The notes: generated from the sequence alone by a model not told the origin. Shown: positions 24,085-32,487, counted from the stretch's first letter. The stretch: 32,763 nucleotides of DNA from a bacterium (GCA_023264615.1 JAHFLU010000005.1:1-32763), one strand, 5' to 3'. A program made the numbers and translations.

Positions 24085-25810
24085 AGAGCACAAGGAATCA
24101 GGGCGACTATTTGCATCAATGCGGGAATACAGCGGGCTTTTTTTTGGGATTCTTTTGCTTTTTGTTTTTACCATACTGTGGTTTGTTCCAACAGCCTTGA
24201 CAATCCGAAAATCGGCATCAACCCTCGCGCGCGAGAGTGCCCGTCGTGTAGGCTCAAATATTGAGTCAACGATGCACCGTAGTGCGGATGCGATTGCTTC
24301 CGCCGCAGAAGAAGTTGGCATAACACCCGACCGCTATGAATTTATTCTCAAACGATTGCTTGGAAGCGAAGACGGACTCCAGAGCGTTTCTCTGATTGGG
24401 ATGGATGGAAGTGAAATGTTTCATTTGGATCGCATTGCCGTACATAAGGAAAACATGCCGCTTCCGCAGCCTGCGGTTGCAGTTGTTAGAAATGCGCTTG
24501 CGGGCGAAGCGGGGATTGGGGAAATATTTTTCTCCGACATTCTTGAACCGAGAACATATCTTGCCGCTCCGGTTCGTACGATTGGCAAGGTGAAAGGAGT
24601 AATTGTGGGTGAGTTTAACCTTCGGCCGCTTATATCGTTTTTGCAGGATACATCGCTTCCGGAAGGGCATATATATGTTGTCGACAAAAATGGCTTTCAG
24701 ATACTCCATCCGGAACTTTCTGAATTCTTGCGCCATCCGAACTATTTGTCGCGTGGAATTGTACAGAAAGTAATTACTGAACGCAGGGTTATGGACGGTC
24801 TCGGTGCCCTTGATGGATACAAGAATGATAACGGGGTTACGGTTTTTGCTGTGGGTATGCCACTTGATGTCGGCGGATGGAGTATTTTTACAGAACAGCC
24901 GCAAAGTATCGCTTTTGCGAGTGTATGGCAGACTCTTTTTATTGCTTTAGGTATCATCGTTTTCGGAGCACTTGCTCTGATTCTCCTTTTTCGGAACCAC
25001 CGTTTTCTTGTTGGCTCGAATATCAAACTGAAGGAAATGCTTGTTGACCTTGATAATTCTGGTAAAATGCTTGTCCGGCGGGATCTCGATTTGTCGCGTG
25101 CGAATGCTCGTCTTTTGGAACTTGATGACATGAAGTCGCAGTTCGTCTCGACGGCTGCGCACCAGCTGCGTACACCACTTACGGTGCTTAAGTGGTCGCT
25201 CAACGAACTTTTGGAGGGGGATTTTGGATCGCTGAAAAAGAACCAGAAAGAATTACTTACCGATGTTGTGGCTGCGAACAAGCGCCTGATTAATCTCGTT
25301 AATGATCTTCTTGATATAGCACGACTGGAGGATGATCAGGGCGGGATGAAGATGGAACGGCAAGATATTGCTACCGTGATGAAAAATGTGATTAGCCAAT
25401 TTCAAAAGGTGCTGAAAGAAAAGAATATCAAGTTTTCTTTTGAGCATCCGCGTGATTCTCTCTATGTTGTTTTAGATAAAGAAAAGATGGGTATCGCTCT
25501 GTATAACCTTATCGACAATGCGATAAAATATACATTACCAAAAGGATCGATCTTGGTTACTCTCGTTGGCGTAGACAAAGAAATTCATATTTCGGTTAAG
25601 GATACAGGGATTGGTATTCCCGAGGAAGAGAAAGAACGGATATTCAGCAAATTTTTCAGGGCGCACAATGCCATGCTCATGGAAACGTATGGTTCAGGTC
25701 TGGGACTTTCAGTTGTGAAAGATATAGCAGAAAAGCACCACGGCTCTATCGCATTCAGGAAAAATGAAGGAAGCGGAAGCACTTTTATACTGACAGTACC
25801 CGCGGCGTAG
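24074..25810 (+). CDS. Membrane histidine kinase with dCache-like sensor
   Basis: The product is 578 aa. A membrane helix (about 20-44) and an extracytoplasmic domain of about 230 residues, with a dCache pattern (FILKRLLG, GHIYVVDKNGFQILHP), come first. A second helix (about 277-297), a coiled linker and the HisKA domain with FVSTAAHQLRTPL (His363) follow. The ATPase ends the protein with NLIDNAIKYT, DTGIGIP and GSGLGLSVVKDI. It should phosphorylate the response regulator at 21451. The ATG at 24074 overlaps the binding-protein gene by 11 bp; an ATG at 24062 is equally possible. The overlap suggests translational coupling. Confidence 0.93.
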   Translation: MFPREHKESGRLFASMREYSGLFFGILLLFVFTILWFVPTALTIRKSASTLARESARRVGSNIESTMHRSADAIASAAEEVGITPDRYEFILKRLLGSEDGLQSVSLIGMDGSEMFHLDRIAVHKENMPLPQPAVAVVRNALAGEAGIGEIFFSDILEPRTYLAAPVRTIGKVKGVIVGEFNLRPLISFLQDTSLPEGHIYVVDKNGFQILHPELSEFLRHPNYLSRGIVQKVITERRVMDGLGALDGYKNDNGVTVFAVGMPLDVGGWSIFTEQPQSIAFASVWQTLFIALGIIVFGALALILLFRNHRFLVGSNIKLKEMLVDLDNSGKMLVRRDLDLSRANARLLELDDMKSQFVSTAAHQLRTPLTVLKWSLNELLEGDFGSLKKNQKELLTDVVAANKRLINLVNDLLDIARLEDDQGGMKMERQDIATVMKNVISQFQKVLKEKNIKFSFEHPRDSLYVVLDKEKMGIALYNLIDNAIKYTLPKGSILVTLVGVDKEIHISVKDTGIGIPEEEKERIFSKFFRAHNAMLMETYGSGLGLSVVKDIAEKHHGSIAFRKNEGSGSTFILTVPAA

Positions 25811-25830
25811 GTTTTTAATTGCGTATTCCG

Positions 25831-26082
25831 ATGATTAAAAAAGCAACACTCCACCCTTCCCGCATTGGCTGCCCTTCGCTTCCCGGAACGATGAAAGGAA
25901 TTGTTATGTCGATAGGCGGAGTTAAGGATGTCGCCATTGTATATGAGGAGCGTTCGCTTTTGGTGACGTTTGATGATGCGGCGACCTCGGTTGAAGCGAT
26001 TGTTAAGAAAATTGGGGAAGAGACAGGAATTGCAATGGGTAGCGACATACGTGGAGGAGAGGATAGGGGAGCGACATGCTAA
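25831..26082 (+). CDS. HMA-like small protein without CxxC
   Basis: The 83 residues resemble a heavy-metal-associated ferredoxin-like fold: a helix MKGIVMSIGGVKDVAIVYEE, then LLVTFDDAATSVEAIVKKIGEETG. The metal-binding CxxC loop is replaced by GCPSLPGTM with a single Cys, so classical copper transfer is unlikely. It lies 20 bp after the histidine kinase and is probably the last gene of that operon. A start at a TTG at 25819 is possible but less likely. Confidence 0.6.
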   Translation: MIKKATLHPSRIGCPSLPGTMKGIVMSIGGVKDVAIVYEERSLLVTFDDAATSVEAIVKKIGEETGIAMGSDIRGGEDRGATC

Positions 26083-26111
26083 CAAAAGTGGCTACATGCA
26101 AGAAAAAAAGA

Positions 26112-26139
26112 GCGGGCCCGTTGCAGATAACGGGCCCGC
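26112..26139 (-). terminator. GC-rich hairpin terminator
   Basis: GCGGGCCCGTT (26112-26122) pairs perfectly with 26129-26139. The run of seven A just before it becomes a U-tract on the minus strand, so it mainly terminates the minus-strand gene at 26160. It may also stop the sensory operon from the left. Confidence 0.8.
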
Positions 26140-26159
26140 ATGCTGCGCGCGCGGGAATA

Positions 26160-26573
26160 CTATTCGATACCCGTCATATTGAGAACTCCGCCAGCCATGC
26201 GGAATGCAGTTTTGATGATCTCTGCTATGAGCTCGTCCGGTGTATCGCTGCCGTATCCATCGAGAGGAACGCCGTTAAAGTTAAACCCAGTTTCAGAAAC
26301 GATCTTTTGAGAATATGCGGCGAGCAGTGTCGGAATGTCAGTGACTGACAAGTGCTCGATGTCATATTGCAGACGCTGTCCTGCTTCACCATAGTATAAG
26401 TCATGCAGACGGATGCCCCGCTGTGCGAGAGCGACGGGGTCAATATCGGAGTGTTCATAGAGTTCGAGCGCAAGATCGTGTTTTCCATTTGCCGCAAGAA
26501 AATTTGCTTGTGTTCGAGCGTATTGCTTAATTGGTACGACTAACTTCGCGCGGTCAAGGGGTGACAGAGCCAT
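26160..26573 (-). CDS. Unknown cytosolic protein, strong SD
   Basis: The 137 residues are not recognised. The protein is mainly helical, begins MALSPLDRAKLVVPIKQYAR, and has a middle rich in Asp and Leu and a C-terminus with AEIIKTAFRMAGGVLNM. No signal or Cys motif is seen. AAAAGGAGA 7 nt upstream decides for the ATG at 26573. It is divergent from the guanylate kinase across 166 bp and points against the sensory operon, so it is an independent unit. Confidence 0.6.
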   Translation of the reverse strand: MALSPLDRAKLVVPIKQYARTQANFLAANGKHDLALELYEHSDIDPVALAQRGIRLHDLYYGEAGQRLQYDIEHLSVTDIPTLLAAYSQKIVSETGFNFNGVPLDGYGSDTPDELIAEIIKTAFRMAGGVLNMTGIE

Positions 26574-26739
26574 TAGCAAGTCTCCTTTTGCGCTTGCTGT
26601 GGTTGTTTAAGGCGAATGATCCGCACAGAAATTTATCACGCGTATACGTGTGTGTCAAGACACTCGATCGCTGTTTATGTGGTTAGAAGTAGCAGACAAA
26701 ACCTTATTGCGGCGGTCGAACAGTCCTTGAAAGGAAAGT

Positions 26740-27303
26740 ATGTTTCCTATCATTTGTGTCGGTGGCCCGACGGGCGCTGGCAAAGACACGATTGTGACGG
26801 AATTTCTGCAGAAGTATCCGAAGTATATCCGTATACCGAGGACAACAACTCGTGCGCCCCGCCCGCATGAAATTTCCGGCATTCATTACTACTTTCTCGA
26901 AGAAGCAATCTTTGATGCAGATGTAAAGAATGGCGTCATTTGTTCTATTGATCATTTCTGCGGCGCAAAGTATGGCATTGATATGCACAAGATCGAGAAG
27001 GCTGTAAGCAACGGCAGACATATCATTGGTGTTTTTGGCGTTTGCGCATACGGGTTGCGGGCAGCGTATGCACACGGCGCACTGCTCATATACATTGCCG
27101 CACCACTCGATCTCTTGGAAGAGCGCCTTGCCTTGCGAGGAGATCCTCCGGCGGAAATTAAGGAACGTATTGTTGCTGCGAAGCAGCAGCTTCAGGACGA
27201 GCCTTCCCAGTTTGACTATGTAATCGAAAATATACAATCGATTACCTGGGCTGTAGATGAGCTTTTTCGGGTTATTTCTTTTGCAACCAGTTTCTTTCCG
27301 TAG
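26740..27303 (+). CDS. gmk: Guanylate kinase-like protein
   Basis: The 187-residue protein has the P-loop GGPTGAGKDT (8-17), the GMP-binding pattern RTTTRAPRPHEISGIHYYF (34-52) and an Arg-rich lid near 125. Guanylate kinase converts GMP and ATP to GDP and ADP. The Tyr/Ser pattern of the nucleotide site is kept, but the middle part (HFCGAKYGID) is less like housekeeping Gmk, so a related NMP kinase is possible. AAAGGA stands 4 nt before the ATG. It is a single-gene unit closed by a hairpin. Confidence 0.75.
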   Translation: MFPIICVGGPTGAGKDTIVTEFLQKYPKYIRIPRTTTRAPRPHEISGIHYYFLEEAIFDADVKNGVICSIDHFCGAKYGIDMHKIEKAVSNGRHIIGVFGVCAYGLRAAYAHGALLIYIAAPLDLLEERLALRGDPPAEIKERIVAAKQQLQDEPSQFDYVIENIQSITWAVDELFRVISFATSFFP

Positions 27304-27320
27304 GCCTCTCGGGAGTCACA

Positions 27321-27352
27321 AAAACCCTGTTCGTCGTTACGAACAGGGTTTT
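27321..27352. terminator. 14-bp hairpin after the guanylate kinase
   Basis: AAAACCCTGTTCGT (27321-27334) pairs perfectly with 27339-27352 around loop CGTT; the right arm ends in TTTT. Confidence 0.88.
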
Positions 27353-27374
27353 GTTCGATTGCGCACCCAAAAGA

Positions 27375-27402
27375 TTGACTATTTTCAGCTATTTGTTAGT
27401 AT
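27375..27402 (+). promoter_or_regulatory. Promoter candidate of the tuf-S10 operon
   Basis: TTGACT (27375-27380), a 16-bp spacer and TAGTAT (27397-27402) predict a start near 27409. That leaves a leader of about 180 nt before tuf, with an imperfect GACGGG.CG/CG.CCC.GTC stem near 27450-27476. No other signal is clear there. Confidence 0.4.
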
Positions 27403-27586
27403 TCCTTGTACCGCATGTCAATGCGTTTTTATGCATGAAAACTCCACAGACGGGCGTTATATCCGCGTCCCTGTCGGGGATTATTATTAGGATAGATGAT
27501 ATTGTGTGATGTAGTTATGAAAGTTGAGCCATTCTCGTGCGCTCAATCTTCGTAAGTACGGAATGCAGTCGTTAATACTAACTACT

Positions 27587-28777
27587 ATGGTAGATTTTGA
27601 CAGATCAAAGCCGCATGTAAACGTGGGAACAATCGGCCACGTTGACCACGGCAAGACAACGCTTACCGCAGCAATTTTGCATACGCTTAATCTTGCGGGT
27701 AAGGAAGTAAAACTGCGCCGCGTCGACGAAATCGACAATGCGCCAGAAGAGCGGGCGCGAGGAATCACAATCGCTCTTTCCCACAACGAGTACTCGACAG
27801 ATGCCCGCCACTATGCGCACATCGATGCGCCCGGCCATGCGGACTACATCAAGAACATGATTACGGGAGCAGCGCAGATGGATGGTGCGATTATTGTTGT
27901 TGCTGCAACAGACGGTGTGATGCCACAGACGCGAGAACACATCCTTTTGGCAAAGCAGGTGGGTGTACCGAAAATCGTTGTCTTTCTCAACAAAGTAGAT
28001 ATGGTTGACGATCCTGATCTCATTGACCTTGTGGAGGAGGAAGTGCGCGAACTGCTCACGAAGTACAATTTTGACGGTGCAAACGCTCCGGTCATCCGCG
28101 GCTCTGCACTGAAGGCTCTCGAGGCTAAATCCGTGGACGACGAATGGGCAAAGAAGATTCTTGAGCTTACGAATGCACTTGATACATATATTCCGGTTCC
28201 GGAACGTGCCGTTGATGCGCCATTTCTCATGCCCGTAGAAGACATTTTCTCGATTGAAGGCCGTGGTACTGTGGTGACTGGCCGTATCGAACGTGGGAAG
28301 GTCAAAGTTGGTGAAGAAATCGAAATTGTCGGGATGAAGCCAACGGCAAAGACTATTGTGACGGGTATTGAAATGTTCAACAAGTCGCTTCAGGAAGGAA
28401 TCGCAGGTGATAATGCAGGTATTCTTCTGCGCGGTGTGAAAAAGGAAGATGTTCATCGTGGCCAGGTGCTTGCGAAGCCTGCATCAGTAACACCGCACAC
28501 GGACTTTGAGGCTGAAGTATATGTTTTGAGCAAAGAAGAAGGAGGCCGCCATACGCCGTTCTTTAACGGCTATAAGCCGCAGTTTTACATTCGTACAACA
28601 GATGTGACGGGCGAGGCGACGCTTCCTGAAGGTACGGAAATGGTGATGCCGGGAGATACTGTGAAGCTTAAGATTAAACTTATCGCACCTGTTGCACTTG
28701 AGGAAAAGCAGCGCTTTGCTATCCGCGAAGGAGGTAAGACTGTTGGTGCAGGTGTTGTAACGCAGATCTTCGCATAA
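27587..28777 (+). CDS. tuf: Elongation factor Tu
   Basis: The 396-residue GTPase delivers aminoacyl-tRNA. G1 is GHVDHGKTT (17-25), the switch region [12 protein letters not shown] follows, G3 is DAPGHADY (Ala for the usual Cys) and G4 is NKVD. Domain II has [13 protein letters not shown] and domain III ends with [15 protein letters not shown]. An open extension upstream is ignored because [14 protein letters not shown] is the family N-terminus. It is the first gene of the tuf-rpsJ-rplCDWB unit, 17 bp before rpsJ. Confidence 0.97.
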   Translation: MVDFDRSKPHVNVGTIGHVDHGKTTLTAAILHTLNLAGKEVKLRRVDEIDNAPEERARGITIALSHNEYSTDARHYAHIDAPGHADYIKNMITGAAQMDGAIIVVAATDGVMPQTREHILLAKQVGVPKIVVFLNKVDMVDDPDLIDLVEEEVRELLTKYNFDGANAPVIRGSALKALEAKSVDDEWAKKILELTNALDTYIPVPERAVDAPFLMPVEDIFSIEGRGTVVTGRIERGKVKVGEEIEIVGMKPTAKTIVTGIEMFNKSLQEGIAGDNAGILLRGVKKEDVHRGQVLAKPASVTPHTDFEAEVYVLSKEEGGRHTPFFNGYKPQFYIRTTDVTGEATLPEGTEMVMPGDTVKLKIKLIAPVALEEKQRFAIREGGKTVGAGVVTQIFA

Positions 28778-28794
28778 GATATTAAAGAGAAGCT

Positions 28795-29154
28795 ATGACA
28801 GAAGAATCGACAACAAAGAAAAAGCGAGGGCCGAAGAAGGAGGAGGTTGCCCAGAAGCTTCGGATCCGCGTCCGTGCGTATGAGCATAAGATTTTGGATG
28901 CCTCGGTACGGCAGATCATGGACACTGCTCTCCGTTTTGACGCTACTGTTCTTGGGCCGATTCCGTTGCCAACTGAAATCAAAAAATATACTGTTAATCG
29001 TTCATCATTTGTCTACAAAGACGCGCGTGAACAGTTTGAAATGCGGGTATCGAAACGATTAATTGACATCATTAATCCGTCACCGAAAGTCATTGAGGCT
29101 CTCACCAACCTGATATTGCCATCCGGTGTGAACATTGATGTAAAGATGACATAA
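28795..29154 (+). CDS. rpsJ: Ribosomal protein uS10 with Lys-rich N-terminal extension
   Basis: The uS10 core (KLRIRVRAYEHKILDASVRQI, then GPIPLPTEIKKYTVNRSSFVYKDAREQFEMR) starts at about residue 21. It is preceded by a hydrophilic Thr/Lys/Glu-rich extension, giving 119 aa compared with about 102 in E. coli. It belongs to the small-subunit head. The extension may be a lineage trait. A 108-bp gap follows, longer than elsewhere in this operon. Confidence 0.96.
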   Translation: MTEESTTKKKRGPKKEEVAQKLRIRVRAYEHKILDASVRQIMDTALRFDATVLGPIPLPTEIKKYTVNRSSFVYKDAREQFEMRVSKRLIDIINPSPKVIEALTNLILPSGVNIDVKMT

Positions 29155-29262
29155 CGGATTCATCCGATAGTGAGAAGGTCGTATACTTTCTCACGCATTT
29201 CTCTACTTTATTGTTGGAGGAATGCGCGAGGAGGTATACGTTTGCTATATATATTGACCAAC
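29155..29262 (+). promoter_or_regulatory. Structured gap between rpsJ and rplC
   Basis: This gap contains CGGAT/ATCCG and GTGAGAA/TTCTCAC hairpins and two SD-like stretches (GGAGGA, GAGGAGG). It could be an internal leader or an autoregulatory site, as S10 leaders are in other bacteria. The second SD stands 6 nt before an in-frame TTG at 29242. Confidence 0.35.
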
Positions 29263-29883
29263 ATGAAGTACATACTTGGGAAAAAAGAGAACATGACGCA
29301 AATTTTCGATGAAGCCGGCGTCGTACACTCTGGTACGCTTATTACAGCGGGGCCTGTTACGGTTACCCAGATAAAGACTGTCGATACAAAGGATGGTTAT
29401 GGTGCGGTGCAAGTAGGTTTTGGGAAAAAAGATCTCAAAAAAATGAACAAGGCGATGGCGGGGCACCTCAAAGGCATTTCCGGATTTAGCGTGATCCGTG
29501 AATATCGCGTAGATGATGTTTCAGGCATAGAAAAAGGCACAGAACAGACCGTCTCCCAGTTTGTTGTTGGAGATGTGGTCCGTATTTCTGCAACATCGAA
29601 AGGCAAAGGCTTTCAAGGTGTTGTGAAGCGTCACGGTTTTCATGGAGGTCCTCGATCTCACGGACAGAAACATTCTGAACGGGAACCGGGATCCATTGGT
29701 GGTGGTGGCCGAGCAGGTGGCCGTGTTATCAAGGGTATGCGCATGGCTGGACGCATGGGTGGTGACCGTGTTACGGTAAAGAATCTTCGTGTTCTTGCAA
29801 TTGATGCAGAGAGTAATCAGATGATCATTAGTGGCGCGGTTCCGGGACGTCGCGGTTCGCTCGTCGAAATCCGAGGCGTGTAA
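29263..29883 (+). CDS. rplC: Ribosomal protein uL3
   Basis: The 206-residue large-subunit protein begins MKYILGKKENMTQIFDEAG and has the loop KGKGFQGVVKRHGFHGGPRSHGQ that reaches the peptidyl-transferase centre, followed by a Gly/Arg-rich extension and KNLRVLAID. The ATG at 29263 gives the standard N-terminus. A TTG at 29242 with a strong SD would add seven residues (LLYILTN), so the true start should be treated as open. rplD follows after 14 bp. Confidence 0.95.
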   Translation: MKYILGKKENMTQIFDEAGVVHSGTLITAGPVTVTQIKTVDTKDGYGAVQVGFGKKDLKKMNKAMAGHLKGISGFSVIREYRVDDVSGIEKGTEQTVSQFVVGDVVRISATSKGKGFQGVVKRHGFHGGPRSHGQKHSEREPGSIGGGGRAGGRVIKGMRMAGRMGGDRVTVKNLRVLAIDAESNQMIISGAVPGRRGSLVEIRGV

Positions 29884-29897
29884 TTTTTATAAGGATC

Positions 29898-30578
29898 ATG
29901 GAAGCAACGGTTTACAATCAAAAAGGAGAAAAGAAGGGGGTCGTGACCTTGCCGGAGGCTGTTTTCGGTGTTCTCTGGAATGGCGACCTTGTGCATCAGG
30001 TAATGACGGCAATGGAGGCGAACGCACGTACGCCGATTGCACATACAAAAAACCGTGGTGAGGTTTCAGGCGGTGGCAAAAAACCCTGGCGCCAGAAAGG
30101 GACAGGGCGTGCACGTCACGGCTCTACTCGGTCTCCAATATGGGTTGGCGGCGGTGTGGCACATGGTCCGCGTAATGACAAGAATTACAATCAGAAGATC
30201 AATAAAAAGATGCGTGCAAAAGCTCTTTATACCGCGCTTTCACAGAAATTTAGGGATAATGAGATTCTTTTCGTGGATGAACTCTCACTTGGCGGTAGGG
30301 CGAAAGAAGGGAAGCAAGTTCTCTCGGATCTTGCAAAAGTGAAAGGCTTTGAGATGCTTGCAACGAAAGAGACGAACGCTGCGCTCATTGCGCTTGACGC
30401 GGATGTTGTCGGAACGACACGCGGCTTTCAGAACTTTAGAAATGTGATGACGATGCTTGCGATGGACATGAATCCAGTACGCCTCCTTACCTATAAATAC
30501 TTGATCGTGACGAATCCCGAGAAATCGGTTGCAGCGTGGAGCGCTCGTATGGGGGGCAAGAAAAGCGTAAACACATAG
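29898..30578 (+). CDS. rplD: Ribosomal protein uL4
   Basis: The 226-residue protein has the uL4 pattern: a hydrophobic start with VTLPEAVFG, the extended basic loop GGGKKPWRQKGTGRARHGS that lines the exit tunnel, GGGVAHGPRND, and a C-terminal Rossmann-like part. AAGGA stands close to the ATG. In E. coli L4 represses its own S10 operon; whether that happens here is unknown. Confidence 0.96.
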   Translation: MEATVYNQKGEKKGVVTLPEAVFGVLWNGDLVHQVMTAMEANARTPIAHTKNRGEVSGGGKKPWRQKGTGRARHGSTRSPIWVGGGVAHGPRNDKNYNQKINKKMRAKALYTALSQKFRDNEILFVDELSLGGRAKEGKQVLSDLAKVKGFEMLATKETNAALIALDADVVGTTRGFQNFRNVMTMLAMDMNPVRLLTYKYLIVTNPEKSVAAWSARMGGKKSVNT

Positions 30579-30592
30579 ACGAGAACCATACT

Positions 30593-30982
30593 ATGGCTAT
30601 TTTACATATACAACGAAAGAAAAAAGATGAGGGAAGTGTGGAGAAGAAAAAGACTTCCATGCCCGTGAAGGTGCGTTCGAAGGCATCGCCTGTGGATGTT
30701 TCTCGTATTGAGCAGATGCCTGTGCTTAAAAGCCCGCGTATTACTGAAAAGGTCTCACAGCTTATGGAATTGAACGTCTATACATTTAATGTGTTTAGCT
30801 CGGCAACGAAAAATGAAGTCAAGCGGGCGGTATTTGCCCGTTACAACGTGATGCCCGTGCATGTCAACATGGCAAAGGTTGTATCAAAGAGGAGGTTTAC
30901 CCGCGGTAAGATTGGCCGCACAGCACGTGGCAAAAAAGCATTTGTGTATCTCAAAAAAGGAGACAAGATAGAAATCATGTAA
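30593..30982 (+). CDS. rplW: Ribosomal protein uL23 with N-terminal extension
   Basis: The 129 residues contain the uL23 core from about 43 onward: PVLKSPRITEKVSQLMELNVYTF, KNEVKRAVFARYNVMPVHVN, then KKAFVYLKKGDKIEIM. A Lys-rich extension of about 40 residues precedes it; the usual length is about 95-100. The protein sits at the exit of the ribosomal tunnel. The frame opens inside rplD, but the ATG at 30593 after the rplD stop is the natural start. Confidence 0.94.
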   Translation: MAILHIQRKKKDEGSVEKKKTSMPVKVRSKASPVDVSRIEQMPVLKSPRITEKVSQLMELNVYTFNVFSSATKNEVKRAVFARYNVMPVHVNMAKVVSKRRFTRGKIGRTARGKKAFVYLKKGDKIEIM

Positions 30983-30985
30983 AAC

Positions 30986-31837
30986 ATGAAAAGCTATAAA
31001 CCAACAACAGCATCGCGGAGGCAAATGACGAATGTATTTTTCCGTCAGTTTTTGACTGTTGCTCAACCGCACAAACCGCTCGTATCCGGTTTCCGTCGTG
31101 CGAATGGCCGCAACAATGCCGGTCGCATCACCGTCCGTCACAAAGGAGGGGGGCACAAGCGCCGCTACCGTGATGTTGACTTTATCTACAATAAGAAAGA
31201 TATTCCGGCAAGGATTGAGAGTATCGAATACGATCCGAACCGCTCCGGCTTCATCGCTCTTGCGCTTTATGCAGACGGTGAGCGCCGCTACGTGCTCGCG
31301 CCCCGCACGCTTGCCGTTGGCGCTACATTTGTTGTTTCGACAAAAGCACCTATTCTTCTAGGGAATCGTACAACCCTTAAAAATATTCCGCTTGGTACAT
31401 TTATTTACAATATTGAACTGAAACCGCTCGGTGGAGGCCGCCTTGCGCGCTCCGCAGGCAACTACGCAGAAGTGGTGGCGCAGGAAGGTGGGTATACACA
31501 TATAAAGATGCCATCAACCGAGATTCGTCGTGTTTCCGACCAGGCGTGGGCGTCTATCGGCGAAGTCTCAAACCAGGAGCATCGGCTCACGAACTACGGT
31601 AAAGCAGGCCGTTCGCGTTGGAAGGGTATTCGCCCGACGGTCCGTGGTTCTGCGATGAATCCGGTCGACCACCCGCACGGTGGTGGAGAGGGTCGCTCTG
31701 GCCGCGGACGTCGCCGCGCAGTCTCCGCGTGGGGCAAACCAACAGGTAAGGGACACAAGACCCGTCGTGCTAAAAAGTATTCAAACGTACTCATCGTTTC
31801 TCGCCGTAAAGTCGGCAAGAAACGCAATCAGGTATAG
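30986..31837 (+). CDS. rplB: Ribosomal protein uL2
   Basis: The 283 residues show the uL2 landmarks: KPTTASRR, RHKGGGHKRRYR, the SH3-like middle with YILAPR-like YVLAPRTL, GNYAEVVAQEGGY, and NPVDHPHGGGEGR, which contains the His important for peptidyl transfer. It starts 3 bp after rplW. The operon stops here at a perfect hairpin, whereas most bacteria continue with rpsS, rplV and rpsC. Confidence 0.97.
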   Translation: MKSYKPTTASRRQMTNVFFRQFLTVAQPHKPLVSGFRRANGRNNAGRITVRHKGGGHKRRYRDVDFIYNKKDIPARIESIEYDPNRSGFIALALYADGERRYVLAPRTLAVGATFVVSTKAPILLGNRTTLKNIPLGTFIYNIELKPLGGGRLARSAGNYAEVVAQEGGYTHIKMPSTEIRRVSDQAWASIGEVSNQEHRLTNYGKAGRSRWKGIRPTVRGSAMNPVDHPHGGGEGRSGRGRRRAVSAWGKPTGKGHKTRRAKKYSNVLIVSRRKVGKKRNQV

Positions 31838-31876
31838 TTTTTAAAAACATCTCCACCGTGGAGATGTTTTTAAAAA
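31838..31876. terminator. 18-bp hairpin directly after rplB
   Basis: Arms 31838-31855 and 31859-31876 are perfectly complementary around CCG; the hairpin begins one base after the rplB stop and its right arm contains TTTTT. Confidence 0.88.
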
Positions 31877-31949
31877 TACGCAGCGAAATAAAGAGGTCCT
31901 ACCTTGCTTTTTGTGCTGCACGTGCAGGTTGAATGTACCTTACGAGAGG

Positions 31950-31978
31950 TTGACATAACTAAATTAACATGCTATGTT
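31950..31978 (+). promoter_or_regulatory. Promoter of the 32029 gene
   Basis: A perfect TTGACA (31950-31955), a 17-bp spacer and TATGTT (31973-31978). The 12-bp palindrome CTGCACGTGCAG lies at 31916-31927, a possible activator site. Confidence 0.65.
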
Positions 31979-32028
31979 GAAACACGGCAGTAGTCTATTG
32001 AATCTATGGTCTAAGAAGGAGATAAGAC

Positions 32029-32454
32029 ATGAAGCCGTTGGCTGTGGTGTGTACTGTATTGATGGATAGAATTATACGTAATTGTGATACCGTTTCCTGC
32101 GCACTCATTCGTGAGGATTGTGCAGAGAAAAACGGGAATAAAATTTGGGAGCGAGAGGTTCAAATTAATGTTGCTCAAGGAGTGACATTGAGTATCTGTC
32201 AAAAAACTACGGAAGTTGTGTGTCATGGAGATCTCGAAATATCGACTCACTTTATAGCGACCATTGCTTCCTCAGAAATTTCCTGGGGGGAGACGGGAAA
32301 GGTGGTTATCGTCTGCTCGGGTGACATCGAGACCGAGGTGAAAGATCTGTACCATGCATGTCTTGGCCGTCTTGGATTGGATAGAAATGTGTGGCGGAAA
32401 TACCATTTTGACGCCATTGCGACACTTTATCAGATCGTTGTATCACCGAAATAA
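32029..32454 (+). CDS. Unknown protein with strong SD
   Basis: The 141-residue protein is not recognised. It has alternating hydrophobic strands with several Cys (positions 8, 19, 24, 31, 57, 65), a KVVIVCSGDIETEV strand near 92-105 and a helical end. AGAAGGAGA upstream of the ATG and a good promoter show that it is expressed as its own unit. There is no clear signal peptide. It follows the ribosomal operon only by position. Confidence 0.65.
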   Translation: MKPLAVVCTVLMDRIIRNCDTVSCALIREDCAEKNGNKIWEREVQINVAQGVTLSICQKTTEVVCHGDLEISTHFIATIASSEISWGETGKVVIVCSGDIETEVKDLYHACLGRLGLDRNVWRKYHFDAIATLYQIVVSPK

Positions 32455-32459
32455 CTTTT

Positions 32460-32487
32460 CGCCGCCCTCTCGTATGAGAAGGCGGCG
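32460..32487. terminator. GC-rich hairpin terminator
   Basis: CGCCGCC (32460-32466) pairs with GGCGGCG (32481-32487), with an inner TCTC/GAGA stem and one mismatch. It is T-rich on both sides and lies between the convergent genes at 32454 and 32539. Confidence 0.75.

Noticed and set aside
27605-28456. 283-codon minus-strand ORF opposite tuf
   Set aside because: A shadow of the strongly biased tuf codons; no recognisable domain.
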